Counted from the stretch's first letter, positions 46,537 through 58,669 are shown. The stretch: DNA of 64,000 bases from Saururus chinensis (GCA_035235625.1 CP141146.1:13758501-13822500), one strand, 5' to 3'. Notes: a model not told the origin generated them from the letters alone. Numbers and translations are program-made.

Positions 46537-48246
46537 ATGTCCGACAGCCCAAGCCCTCCCTTCCATCAAGCAATCGATATCCACACTGTAGGAGTTGCTA
46601 CCAAAGCCATTCACAAAACTGGATAGCTATATCCAGATAATTCAAACTTTTTTCTTCTACAGGTTCACCTATTGTATCTGATCATTTTCAATATTGATTT
46701 TCTTTGTATTTGGTTAATCATCAGGTAGGTCATCGTGAGGTTGATCATTACCAGTTTCACAGCTCCACGTCTGGGGAGGTAGCAATTTGCAGCAAAGTTG
46801 CATCATTCGGTTTTCTAATAGGTAATCCATGGCAGCCAGTCCCATGAACAACTGTGCGCAAAACATCAAGATAGCTGATTACAGGATTTTCAGTTCTTTT
46901 ATTTTCATTTGATTATGTAGGATTTTCAGTTCTAGTCGTTGCACTTGGAGTCACTGTAGCCGATGGGTTGTGGCAAGCCCTCGTGATTGGTAAGTAGCAG
47001 AAGTTTGATCTTCATTTTCTGGTTTTGCTTTATGGAACTCTGATTTTAATTTTTAGGAACGGGAGTGGTGATGCTTTTGGTAGTTGTGGCAGCCATTATA
47101 AGCAATTTCACAAGCAAAGGAAGACCAAAAGACATGGAAAGCAAAAAGACGCACAGCAATTACATCGCTACGACAATGGAGAGATTCTTCAGTGACATGG
47201 CGAAAGAGAGACCCATCAGATACTCACCTCAACAACTGCTTAGTTTCACAAGTAATTACTCTCACAAATTGGGATCAGGTGGTTTTGGGATGGTTTACAA
47301 GGGAGAGTTCCCCAATAGAACAAAAATAGCAGTCAAGGTTTTACAGGGGAACTTAGATGAGAGGATCGAGGAACAATTCATGGCAGAAGTTGGCACAATT
47401 GGGAGGATCCATCACATAAATCTGGTCAGGCTCTATGGATACTGCTTTGAGCCGTCAACGAAAGCCCTTGTTTATGAGTACATGGAAAATGGATCACTAG
47501 ACAAGTTCTTGTTCTCAGAAAAAAATGGGCGCATTGGGTGGGAGAAGCTCCAAGAGATAGCCATTGGAACAGCAAAGGGGATCGCATACTTGCATGAGGA
47601 GTGCCAGCAGAGGATAATTCACTATGACATAAAGCCGGGCAACATTCTTCTAGATGCCAATTTCTACCCAAAGGTTGCGGACTTCGGGCTAGCCAAGCTG
47701 CACAACAGGAGTATAACACATGTGACCATGAGTGGGGCCCGAGGCACACCGGGCTATGCAGCGCCAGAGCTCTGGTACCCACTTCCGGTGACGGGGAAAT
47801 GCGACGTATATAGTTTTGGAATGTTGCTGTTTGAGATTGTGGGGCAAAGGAGGAATTTGGATATCAACACGAGTGGGAGCAAAGAGTGGTTTCCCAGGTT
47901 TGTGTGGGACAAACATCAGGGACAAAATTGGGAGGCAATAATGGACATGTGTGGTATTGAAGAGAATCATAGGCACAAGGCCAAGGATATATTGTTAGTT
48001 GCCTTATGGTGTGTCCAATACGAACCTGAGTCTAGGCCACCGATGAGCAGTGTGGTACAGATGCTGGATGGTGGAGGGGAGGTTTTTGATCCTCCTAACC
48101 CATTTCAACACCTTTCCGCTCCAGTAGGTGAAATAACCTGGCAAAGCCACGACACCGTCACCACTATTGCTACTACTATAAAGGATATGGACGCCACTCC
48201 TCTCATGAAGAAGTATGAAATTGAATTGGCTCCCTTATCTTCATGA
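46537..48246 (+). CDS. Lr10/LRK10L-type receptor-like kinase, copy C (intact)
   Basis: A four-exon model gives an uninterrupted 468-residue protein: 46537-46587, 46725-46821, 46921-46989 and 47057-48246, with GT-AG borders and compatible phases (1407 nt including stop). The N-terminus is short and hydrophilic (MSDSPSPPFHQAIDIHT...). Two hydrophobic stretches follow at about residues 42-64 and 68-90, then a juxtamembrane segment with MERFFSDMAKERPIRYS. The kinase domain has the G-loop GSGGFG (145-150), Lys166, Glu183, HYDIKPGN (261-268; Tyr for Arg, so non-RD), DFG (281-283), GTPGYAAPE and a normal C-lobe. The Thr-rich tail ends MKKYEIELAP. No extracellular recognition domain is present, unlike classical LRK10L proteins of about 600-700 residues. 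Probably at the plasma membrane; ligand and partners unknown. Confidence 0.88.
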
Positions 48247-49167
48247 TTGCATCTTTCTCATCATTGTTTCAGTAACAACATTTTGTAGTAATAGTGTATT
48301 GAGCACGTCTATTTCCCCTTCAACAAATATATAGAACCCCCTAAAAAAGAAAAAAAGATGAGTATTTTTTTACTTCTATGCACAATATGGTCCATCACTA
48401 TTTTGTTACTGCCCAACCCAACACCCCATCCCCATCCTTTCTCTTCCCTTTATTCTTTAGCGCCGGTTGCCTCACTGATTTCACTTGCGCAGCCGCCTCC
48501 AACTGTAGTCGTCTCCCCCATCAACCAATTTAATAACACTCCCTCCGCCCAAAACAAAAAAGAATGAGTCTATATGCACCCCACTAATCCCTTAAGTACC
48601 CCATTTTACTCATAAATTCATGAGGGGGGTTATGGGGTTATTGGGGTACTGAGGGGATTATTAGGTGCATATAGACTCATTCAACAAAAAAACCCACAAT
48701 CTAATTCATCCTATCTAAAATTGTATCTGTGAAACTGACTGGGGAAATAGACAAAACCACTTCAAAATCTATGGCAAAGCCCACCTAAATCTACACCAAA
48801 ACTAACCAAAAAATAAAAAGCTTGAAAATTTAGATAAAAAAACCTGGATTAACAAACTTAGTATCTCATCCAAAAAAGAGTCGAAAAGAAGAGATCTCAA
48901 TCAATATCAACTTGAGAAGCCATGGCACAAAGAGAGAGAAACAAAAGAGAGAAGGGAAAACCAAAAACGGAGAAGGAGAAGGAATGGAAGGGAAGGCCAA
49001 CGAAGTAGAGGAGATTTTAGCTGAAATTGCATAACGCAAAAAACCAAAAAAGACCCTTCCAACTATGTAGAGGAGATTTTTGCCGATAACAGCTATCGGC
49101 GCATACAAAATTGGCCTGTAGAGCTGGCGGCTAGTGTTGTTAGATGGGTGATTTGAGCAAACTAGCG
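48247..49167 (+). other. 3' flank of kinase C
   Basis: Homologous to the flanks of B and of the relic. It is interrupted by a small MITE (48562-48682) and then by the hAT element at 49176. Past that element the flank resumes at 58670. No conserved frame is seen. Confidence 0.6.
48562..48682. mobile_element. 121-bp hairpin MITE with 9-bp target duplication
   Basis: Perfect 19-bp inverted ends GAATGAGTCTATATGCACC, with AACAAAAAA at 48553-48561 and 48683-48691. The homologous site at about 7566 lacks the insert. Size and 9-bp duplication fit a Mutator-like MITE; the whole element can fold as a near-complete hairpin. Confidence 0.85.
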
Positions 49168-49321
49168 AGCAAGAGCAGTGGCGGAGCTACCCTAGGACAC
49201 TAGGGGGCCATGGCCCCCCGTTTTTATTCTTAATATATTAAGACTTGTAATTGGCCAAAGAGGGTTTTCTTCATTGCCCCTCCCATAATTAAGCCAACTA
49301 TTCCTAAAACTGAAACAAATC

Positions 49322-49513
49322 TAGTCTTTATCCATTGGACAATGACACGCTGCTTAATAACTATACTCGAATTTATTGGGAAACAACTCTTGTCTTTAAC
49401 CATTGGACGATGACAAACTGCTTAATAACTATACCTGAATTTATTGGGAAACAACTATCGTCTTTAACCATTGGACGCTGACACATTACCTATGCCCAAA
49501 TTTATTGGGATTC
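49322..49513. repeat. Three tandem units of about 69 bp near the hAT left end
   Basis: Units begin GTCTTTAACCATTGGAC at 49322, 49392 and 49460; the last is partial. Subterminal repeats of this sort are common transposase-binding regions in hAT elements; that role is inferred here. Confidence 0.8.
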
Positions 49514-50099
49514 AGATGCATTTAATTCCAAGTACATAGTTATTTCTCTTCCCAATCCTCTCTCATCGTATTCCACTTTGTCCATGAGTTAAAACAAACT
49601 TCTGCCATTCGTATTATTCCTTTTTGTACTACAAGACAAAAAAGCATTTCCCTAATTCTACTACAACAAAATGTAGTATTAGCGACGCAAATATAAGCGT
49701 CGCTATAAACTGATATTTGTGACTCATAACTAAGTGTCGCAAAAACAATAACTACTAACGACGCATAATACCAAGTGTCGCTAATATGTATCTATTAGCG
49801 ACACATACACCATGTGTTGCTAAAAGATATTTATTTATTTTTTAAAAAGAAAAAAATTATTACTATAAATGACGCTTATCCAAAGTGTCGCTAATAGTTT
49901 TAATAATACCGACACTTATTAAAAAGCGTCGCGAATAGTTATGAGTTTAAAATAAAATAAACACTATTAGCGACGTATAACATATGCGTCGCTAATAGTT
50001 TAAGTATTTGTGACGTATAATAATATACGTCGCTAATACCCACACTATTAGCAACGCATATTACTATGCATCCCTAATAGTATTCATTTTATTTATTTT

Positions 50100-53000
50100 T
50101 TAAAATTAATTTTTAAAAATAAAAAATTAAAATTAGAGGAGAGATATTGTGTAGAGAGAGGAGAGGGGATAGAGAGAGGGAGAGGAGAGAGAGAGGGAGG
50201 GAGAGGAGAGAGAGAGAGGAGAGAGGAGAGAGGGAGAGAGAGGGGGATAGGAAGAAAGAGGGAGGCTAGAGAGAGGAGAGAGAGGGGAGAGAGAAGAGGA
50301 GAGAAAGGAGGAGAGGAGAGGAGAGAGGGGAGAGGGGAGAGAGAGAGGAGAGAGGGGAGGAGAGAGAGGGGGTAGAGAGAGGAGAGGGAGAGGGAGAGAG
50401 GAGAGAGAGGAGAGGAGAGAGAAAGGGAGAGAGGGGAGAGAGGGGGAGAGAGAGAGAGAGAGAGAAAGGGAGAGAGGAGGAGAGAGAAAGGGAGAGAAAG
50501 CAGAGAGAGGAAGAGAGAAGAGGAAAGAAGGGGTAGAGAGAGGAGAGGGAGAGGGATATTAATTAATTTTTATTTTTTTAATATTTTTTTATAAAGTATT
50601 ATATTTTTAAAATAAAAATAAATAAATATTATTAGCGATGTATATTCCTATATGTCGCTAATAGTGTTTTTTTTCTTTTAAAAATTAATTTTTAAAAATA
50701 AAAAAATATAAAAAATTAAAATTAAAGCATATATATTGTGTAGAGATGGAGGAGATAGAGAGAGTGGAGAGAGGGAAGAGAGAAAGGGAGAGAGGGAGAG
50801 AGAAGAGGAGAGAGGGAGGAGAGAGAGGGGGTAGAGAGAGGAGAGGGAGCGGGAGAGGGAGGAGAGGAGAGAGAAATGGAGAGAGGGGAGAGAGAAGAGG
50901 AGAGAGGGGGTAGAGAGAGGAGAGGGAGGGAGAGAGAGAGAGGAGAGGAGAGGGAGAGAAAGGAGAGGAGAGACAGGGATATTAATTAATTTTTAGTTTT
51001 TTAAGATTTTTTTATAAATTATAATATTTTTCATATAAAAAATAGAAAAACATAAATATTATTAGCTACGTATAATCCTATAAATCGCTACTACCCAGCC
51101 TATTAGCGACGTATATTCCTATATGTCGCTAATAGTATTTATTTTTTCTTTTTTTTAATATTAAAAATTAAAATTTGAAAATAATAATCATAAAAAATTA
51201 AATTTATAGGAGATATATTGTGTAGAGAGAGAGTAGAGGGAGAGAGGAGAGGAGAGAGAGAGGGTAGAGAGAGAGGAGAGGAGAGAGAGAGGGTAGAGAG
51301 AGAGGAGAGGAGACAAAGGCGGTAGAGAGAGGAGAGAAGAGAGAGGGAGTAGAGGGAGAGGAGAGGAGGGAGAGAGGAGTGGTAGAGAGACAAGAGAGAG
51401 GGACGCGAGGAGAGAGAGAGGAGTGCTAGAGAGACAAGTGACAGAGGAGAGAGAGAGATGATAGGGGAGAGAGAGGGCTATTAATTAATTTTTATTTTTT
51501 AAGATGTTTTATAAATTATTATATTTTTAAAATAAAAAAAAGAAAAAAATAAATACTATTAACGACGTATTAGAATAGACGTCGCTAATAGGCTAGGTAT
51601 TAGCAACGTATATGATTATATGTCGCTAATACCTAGCCTATTAGCGACGTATATTCCTATACGTTGCTAATAGTGTTTATTTTTTTCTTTTTTTTATTTT
51701 AAAAATTAATTTTTGAAAATAAAAGATTATAAAAAATTAAAATTAAAGCATATATATTGTGTAGAGAGAGAGAGGAGAGGAGAGAGAGGGGGTAGACAGA
51801 GGAGAGGGAGAGAGGAGAGAGAGTGGAGGGGTAGAGGAGAGAGAGTATAGAAGAGAGAGGACAGAGAGAGAAGAGAGATAGGGTAGAGAGAGGAGAGAGG
51901 GAGGTGAGAGAGAGGAGAGAGAGGAGGGAGGAGAGGAGAGAGAGGAGGAAGAGAGGAGAGGAGAGAGAAGAGGGAGAGAGGAGAGGAGAGAGGAGAGGAG
52001 AGGAGAGGGAGGGGTAGAGGGAGAGGGAGAGAGGAGACTAGAGAGAAAGGGAGAGAGAAGAGGAGAGAGGAGAGGAGATAGGGGGTAGAGAGAGGAGAGG
52101 GAGAGGGAGAGGGAGAGGGAGAGAGAGGAGAGGAGAGGAGAGGAGAGAGAGAGATATTAATTAATTTTTATTTTTTAAGATTTTTTTATAAAGTATTATA
52201 TTTTTAAAATAAAAAAAATTAATATTATTAGTAACGTATAGGAATATACGTTGCTAATAGTGTTTAATTTTTCTATTTTTTATTTTAATAATAAAAAAAA
52301 TTATAAAAAATTAAAATTAAAGCATATATATTGTGTAGAGAGAGAGAGGAGATAGAGAGAGTGGAGAGAGGGGAGAGAGAAAGGGAGAGAGAAGAGGAGA
52401 GTGGGAGGAGAGAGGGGGTAGAGAGAGGAGAGGGAGAGAGTAGAGAGGAGAGAGGAGAGGAGAGAGAAAGGGAGAGAGGGGAGAGGAGAGAGAGAGAGAG
52501 GAGAGAGAGGGATATTAATTAATTTTAATTTTTTAAGATTTTTTATAAATTATTATATTTTTAAAATAAAAATTAATAAATACTATTAGTGACGTATAGG
52601 AATATACATCGCTAATAGGCTGGGTATTAACGACGTATAATCCTATATGTCGCTACTACCCAGCCTATTAGTGTTGTATATTCCTATATGTTACTAATAG
52701 TATTTATTTATTTATTTTATTTTAAAAATTAATTTTTGAAAATAAAAATCATAAAAAATGAAATTGAAGGAGATATATTGTGTAGAGAGAGGAGAGGAGA
52801 GGTAGAGGAGAGAGAGAGGAATGGTAGAGAGACAAGAGAGAGAGGAGAGAGGGAGGAGAGGAGAGAGAGGGTAGAGAGAGGAGAGGAGAGAGAGGGTAGA
52901 GAGAGGAGAGAGGAGACAGAGAGGAGAGAAGAGAGAGGGGGTAGAGAGAGGAGTGGTAGAGAGACAAGAGAGAGGAGAGAGGGAGGAGAGGAGAGAGAGA

Positions 53001-53775
53001 GAGAGGAGAGAGGGGGTAGAGAGATGAGAGGGAGAGAGGAGAGGAGAGAGAGAGAGTGATATTAATTAATTATTATTTTTTAAGATTTTTTATTATAAAT
53101 TATTATATTTTTAAAATAAAAAAATAATATTAGCGACATATAGGAATATACGTCGCTAGTAATAGGCTGAGTATTAGCGACGTATATGATTATATGTTGC
53201 TAATACCCAGCCTATTAGCAACATATATTCCTATACATTGCTATTAGTGTTTATTTATTTTCTTTTTTTATTTTAAAAATTAAATTTTAAAAATAAAAAA
53301 TTATAAAAAATTGAAATTAAAGCATATATATTGTGTAGAGAGAGAAGAGGGAGAGAGGAGAGAGAGGAGAGAGGTAGAGGAGAGAGAGGGGAGTGGTAGA
53401 GAGGAGAGAGAGTGGAGAGAGAGAGGAGTGGTAGAGAGAAAAGGAGAGGAGAGAGGGAGGATAGGGTAGAGAGAGAGGAGAGGGAGAGAGGGGAGAGAGA
53501 AGAGGGGAGAGAAGGAGAGAGGAGAGGAGAGAGAAGAAGGAGAGAGGAGAGGAGAGGAGAGGAGAGGAGAGGGAGGGGGTAGAGAGAGGAGAGAGAGAGT
53601 ATAGATGAGAGAAGGAGAGAGAGAGGATGGAGGGGAGAGAGAGAGTAGAGAGGAGAGAGAGAGGAGAGAGGTGAGAGAGAGTGAGGAGAGGGGGAGAGAG
53701 AGTGAGGAGAGAGATAGAGAGAAGAGGCAAGAGGAGAGGGTAGAGAGAGATGGAGGAGAGGGGGGAGAAAGGAAC
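50100..53775. repeat. Seven tandem units of about 450-590 bp with long pure-purine tracts
   Basis: Each unit holds an AT-rich block, then TATTGTGTAGAGAG, then a GA-rich tract, then GATATTAATTAATTTTTATT and an AT-rich block, then TAGCGACGTATA.../...TATACGTCGCTAA inverted pairs. Tracts begin near 50150, 50738, 51221, 51760, 52333, 52780 and 53333 and end near 50555, 50978, 51477, 52153, 52512, 53057 and 53774. The plus strand of each tract is nearly all A and G, broken mainly by GTAGAGAG. Glu/Arg-rich (plus) and Ser/Leu-rich (minus) frames here are artefacts. Confidence 0.9.
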
Positions 53776-53964
53776 ATTATCACAAATAAGATAATTTTTG
53801 TGACGTTAATTTATAAGCGTAGCAAATGAATACAATTGGTGACATTACAAGAATGCTGTAAATATTGTAATCGTTGCGACGGATTTTAATGAGTCGTTAA
53901 AAGAATTATTTTTTGCGACGCTTGTATTAAGTGTCATTTGCGACACGGACTAAGCGTCATTAGA

Positions 53965-54745
53965 AAGAAGGCGCACGCACGAAAGTTTAGCGCGTGCACC
54001 GTGTGAAATTTGCCCGCGCGGGAGATTTCGCCCACGTGGGTCATTAAATTGCTCGTGGGGCTCCCGGCCCACTGCTCTCCTCCCCCCTCCGACTTCTGTT
54101 GTGTGCTGATGTCCGCCTCCTGTTCGCAGCCTGTTTTCGCCGTTTGCTGCCTGATGCCGCTAGTCCGCCTTCATCTGCCGCTCCTCCCCTCCTTTGCCCC
54201 ACCCCTAGCTGCCATCCGATGCCCACGTCCGGCCCCGGCCACCCCGGCCATTGCCCTCCCCCTACTCGCCCCCCCTCTCCCTGCTGCTCTGGTCCCCCCT
54301 CTCCCCTCCTTCCCCCCCTCCTCCCCCCTCTTCCTCTGATTAACAGAAGAGGGGGATGGGGGCCCGGAGGGAGCCCAAGGATGGCTGCACCACCGCCGCC
54401 CTCTAGCTCCCCCTACTCCACCCTTCCCCCTGCTCTGGTACCCCTTCTCCACCCCCCTCCTTCCCCCACTTCCTCTGATTTTTCAGAGGAGGGTGGGGGA
54501 AAGGACGACCCGGAACCCGGAAGAGGCGTGACCGGAGGACTGCTCCGTCCCACTCCGATCCCCCTCTCCCGGCTTCCTCCGAAAATCAAAGGGGGGGGCA
54601 GGAGTGTGATGGCGCCGTCGCTCCCCTCTCCCGACCCCCTTCCCCCCTCTGATTTTCAGAGGACGGGGAAAAAGAGGGGCCGGATTCCGGCGCCCTGCTG
54701 TCATCCGGCACTCTCTCCTTTCCCCGGTGGGCCACCGGGGATTTT
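53965..54745. other. GC-rich segment inside the CACTA element
   Basis: This stretch is C-rich on the plus strand, in sharp contrast with its AT-rich surroundings. It repeats CCTCTGATT..CAGAGGA palindromes at about 54332-54350, 54471-54489 and 54646-54663. A 222-codon proline-rich frame (54099-54767) shows no domain. It could be captured host DNA, such as a promoter or first exon, or an expanded low-complexity tract; I cannot tell which. Confidence 0.5.
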
Positions 54746-55366
54746 TTTAAATTTTTTTTGTTTTTAGCGACGCTTTTACAGTGTCGCTAAAGTTGATATT
54801 GGCGTCGCTAATATTATGTTATTAGCGGCGCATTGAATAAGCTTTTTTTTTAAAAAAAAATTATTCTATTAGCGACATATATTTATACGTCGCTAATAAC
54901 TTTTTCTAAGTTTTTTAAATTAATTTTTTTAATAGCGACGTAGGATTAAACGTCACCAATAAGGACTTATTAGCGATGCTTATGGTTATACGTCGCTAAT
55001 GAGTTATTTATTTATTTTAAAATAGTTTAATTTTTAGCGATGTATATAATAACTTTGCTAATAATTGATTATTAGCGAAGCAAAAAATTAAGCATTGCTA
55101 ATAATTTATTATTAGCGACGAAGTTTTACTAAAAAATTAAGCATAGCTATGCGTCGCTAATATGCACTATTAGCAACACTTTTTATTATGCGTCGCTAAT
55201 AGGCAATAGCGACGGCACTTTTTACGACGCTTTTAGCGACATTTTTTATGCGTCGCTATTAGTCATTAGGGACGCTTTTGGGGCTATTAGCGATGCATTT
55301 ATGCGTCACTAAAAGTCTTTTTTGTTGTAGTGTTCCCTCCTCAATTGTCCCATCATTTTCCATCTA

Positions 55367-55670
55367 TTTTCCATTAGTCAAAACGAAGTACTTCTTTTCT
55401 ACCTATTATATTTTATATTTTTCACTACAAGCCAAGTAGAAATTTCATATCTCATATTTGATTTGTGTGCAGGTCTATCTTTTCAAGCCAAAGCAAAGTT
55501 CCAGGCCATATATTTTCCATTAGTCAAAAGACTCAAAATGAAGTACTTCTTTTTCAACTATTATATTTTTGATTTTTTCACTACAAGCCAAATAGAAGTT
55601 CCATCTCTCATTTTGATTTGTGCGTAGGTCCATCTTTTCAATGTTCAAGCCAAAGCAAAGTGATCGTGGG
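55367..55670. repeat. Tandem duplication of about 150 bp in the hAT leader
   Basis: AAAACGAAGTACTTCTTTTC...GATTTGTGTGCAGGTC...CAAGCCAAAGCAAAG at about 55380-55500 is repeated, diverged, at about 55525-55665. The duplicated unit contains a potential AG acceptor and GT donor. It lies just 5' of the transposase region. Confidence 0.75.
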
Positions 55671-56134
55671 TTCAAAGTTTAAACCATCAAGGTAAAGACA
55701 AAATTCACTCTTCACCTATTTTATTCTATGAAAAAGGACAAAGGTAAGTCTAACCAAATTTAAACAAAAGTTTATCATTTTTATTCTATGCCTAACGAAT
55801 TTTAAAATTTTCATCTAGGTTATATCATGAAGAAGTAGCGACTTCTATTTATAATTGACACACACGCACATGCCTTTGCAAATATACCAACTCTATTGAC
55901 AATCGGCATAGGTAATTTTTTCATTCCCTTCTCATGTTTAAAACTCTTAATTACAATGATAATTGATTTAATTTGCAAATGGATTGGGTTGCACTCTTTA
56001 CAAATTAAATTTACTTTTTCTTCTATTTGCTTAATGTAATAGTGTCATCATAGTGCTATATTATTTATTTTTTGAATCAAACTATTAGATGTGTATGTAA
56101 TGAATAATGTATATAATTTTTTTATTTGTAGAAT

Positions 56135-58471
56135 ATGAAAAATCATCTACAATTGATCAATTTTTCAAAAGAAAGAATGAAAGTTCTTCTGAAGTCAACA
56201 CTTGCAATGCATCATTGCATGTTTCTGATATCCCATATTCTAGTAGTCCCCGCACAAAATCTCAAAAAACTGAAATTTAAGAAATTGATATTAGTTCATT
56301 GGAGCGGGATCCTAGATTGCGTCAGCAGATTTGGGATTATATGTTAATCAGCGTGATGAAATTCGACGAGCATATATTCAGCTTGGCCCATACCAACCTA
56401 TATATTTTAAATATCCGAAGTTTGGATCAACTACTCATCTTTGTAGTTTTCAATCTTCATGGTTTAAGATATTTCCTTCATGGTTAGAATATTCACTAGC
56501 AAAAGATCCAGTTTTTTCTTTACCATGTTTTCTCTTTAATAAGCCATCTGGATCTGGATTTTATGGGCAACAAGCATTCACTATTGATGGATTTTGAAAT
56601 TGGAAGAAAGTTAGGAATGGAAAAGATTGTGCTTTTCTAAATCATATAAGAAAAGATATTAACTCTTTTCATAACATTGCTGAGAGATCACGAGAAGATT
56701 TATTGAATCAACATCAAAATATTCAAAAGGTGTTGGATAATTTCACTTCTGTGCAAATTGCAGATAATCGACTAAGATTAAGGGCCTCAATTGATTCAGA
56801 CCGGTGGCTTGCATTTTAAGGTTGTGCCTTTCGAGCTCATGATGAAAATCTAGAGTCAATTAATCGTGGAAATATTCTTCAAATGCTAAAGCTTTTAAGT
56901 GAATATAATGACAAGGTTGCTAAAGTATTAAGCAATGCCCCAAGAAATGCCTCATACACATTACCAATGATTCAAAAAGAAATTTTTCATATTCTTTCAA
57001 CCAAAGTGAGAAAAGTAATTCATGATGAAGTGGGTGATGCAAAATTTTGCATAATTGTTGATGAAGCTCGTGATGAGTCAAAGAAAGAGCAAATGTCTAT
57101 AGTCTTGAGATTTAATGACAAAGAGGGTTTTATTCGAGAGTGCCTTTTTGGGCTTGTTCTTGTCTCTAACAATGCAACATTGACCCTAAAAAAATGAGAT
57201 ATATTCGTTGTTGTCTTATCATAATCTAGATATTCAGAATATTCGAGGGCAAGGGTACGATGGTGCAAGTAATATGCAAGGTGAGTGGAATGGATTGCAA
57301 GGTTTGGTTTTGAATGATTGTCCTTATGCTTACTATGTTCATTGTTTTGCCCATCGCTTACAATTGGCATTAGTTGCAGGATCAAAAGATGTTATCCCTC
57401 TTCATCAATTTTTTTACTAAATTGACTTTTATTGTCAATATTGTTGGTGCTTCTTGCAAATGTAATGATGAATTAAAAGTTGTTCAAGCTGCTCAAATTG
57501 CACATATGATTGCCATTGACAAACTGGAGACTGGAAAGGGTCTTAATCAGATTGACACTTTACAAAGGGTTGGAGATATGCATTGGAGTTCCCACTTGAA
57601 GTCAGTTCCCAACGAGGAGATGTAGATTCTGCTTATGAGACTATGACTTCATTTGAATTTGTGTTCATTTTGCATCTCATGAAAGAATTGCTAGAGATTA
57701 CTGATTCACTTTGTCAAGCTTTGCAATGTCAATCTCAAGACATTTTTAATGCCATAAATCAAGTTTCTTCCACAAAAGCACTTATGCAAAAGTTTAGAGA
57801 TGAAAAATGAGATGGTTTACTTGCCAATGTTAAATCATTTTGTGTGGTACACAAGACAGACGTCCCAGAAATGAATGTTTATTGTATTGGGAGATGAGGT
57901 TGAGAACGTCATCAACAAGATAACATTACAGTTGAGCACCATTACCGAGTTGATGTTTTTATGCTACAATAGATTCACAACTACAAGAACTAAATGGTTG
58001 CTTTAATGAGCATTCAATGGAGTTGCTTAGCCTTAGCTCAGCTTTAGACCATCAAGATGTATCTAGAACTTTTATAATTGATGACATTTGTCAATTAGTG
58101 GACAAGTTCTATCCGCGAGACTTCACAGATCATGAGAAAAAACAATTGAAATAGCAACTTCTCCATTATGAGCATAATGTAGTTCAACATGCAGAGTACA
58201 AAAAATGTCAACTATTTCTGAATTGTGCCAATGGTTGGTAAGAACTAGAAGATTAACAATCTATCACCTTGTTTATCGAGTAATGGAACTTGTGCTTACT
58301 CTTCCAATTTTTAATGCAACAATAGAACGATCATTTTCACCCATGCATATTATCAAAACAAGGCTTCAAAACAAAATGGAGGATGATTTTTTGACAGATT
58401 CTTTGCTTGTATACATTGAAAGGAAGATTGCTGAAAAAATTACTATAGACTCAATTATTGAAGACTTATAA
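56135..58471 (+). pseudogene. hAT transposase (TTF-zinc-finger/DUF4371 type), degraded
   Basis: Pieces in order match the plant TTF-type zinc finger/HAT-dimerisation transposases. They include DPRLRQQIWDY and RDEIRRAYIQLGPYQP (N-terminal zinc-finger region), FRAHDENLESINRGN, the catalytic-core start FCIIVDEARDESKKEQ, then IRGQGYDGASNMQGEWNG and YYVHCFAHRLQLAL, IDTLQRVGDMHWSSH, and the C-terminal dimerisation motif ERSFSPMHIIKTRLQNKM followed by DDFLTDSLLVYIE. A frameshift lies near 56340, in-frame stops near 56597 and 56818, and further breaks lie between 57190 and 58200. It would not make an active enzyme. The 3' end at 58471 keeps the normal terminus. Confidence 0.88.
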
Positions 58472-58669
58472 GATTTGAAGGATTGTCGAGTTCCATTTTG
58501 ATAGATGATGAATCAATTCTTGTGTAACTTATTTTATCCATAAATTTTTAAGACTGAATAATACTAATTTTTATATAATAATTTGATTTTTTTATTTTTA
58601 TTTATATTAATATTATTTTATTTCTTGGCCCCATGGACGTGAAGTCCTAGTTCCGTCCCTAAGCAAGAG

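Larger units (their letters stand above)
49659..55332. mobile_element. 5.67-kb CACTA element nested in hAT
   Basis: The ends are TACTACAACAAAATG (first base changed from C) and the complement TTTTTTGTTGTAGTG, with the duplication TTC at 49656-49658 and 55333-55335. Both flanks have dense TTAGCGACG/CGTCGCTAA motifs like the 990-bp CACTA. The core is a seven-unit array with purine tracts (50100-53775), followed by a GC-rich segment (about 53965-54745). No CACTA transposase is present, so it depends on a helper in trans. Confidence 0.88.
49176..58661 (+). mobile_element. hAT transposon, split by a nested CACTA element
   Basis: The ends are CAGTGGCGGAGCTA and the complement of TAGTTCCGTCCCTA (10 of 14 match), flanked by the 8-bp duplication AGCAAGAG at 49168-49175 and 58662-58669, as expected for hAT. 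Removing the CACTA insert (49659-55332 plus its 3-bp duplication) leaves about 3.8 kb. It encodes one degraded transposase (see 56135-58471). It lies in the kinase C 3' flank. Confidence 0.92.

Noticed and set aside
52331-53829. Glu/Arg-rich frames (plus) and Ser/Leu-rich frames (minus)
   Set aside because: They are translations of GA repeats; any frame through a purine tract stays open.
54099-54767. 222-codon proline-rich frame
   Set aside because: Low-complexity C-rich sequence inside a CACTA element, with no domain or splice pattern.
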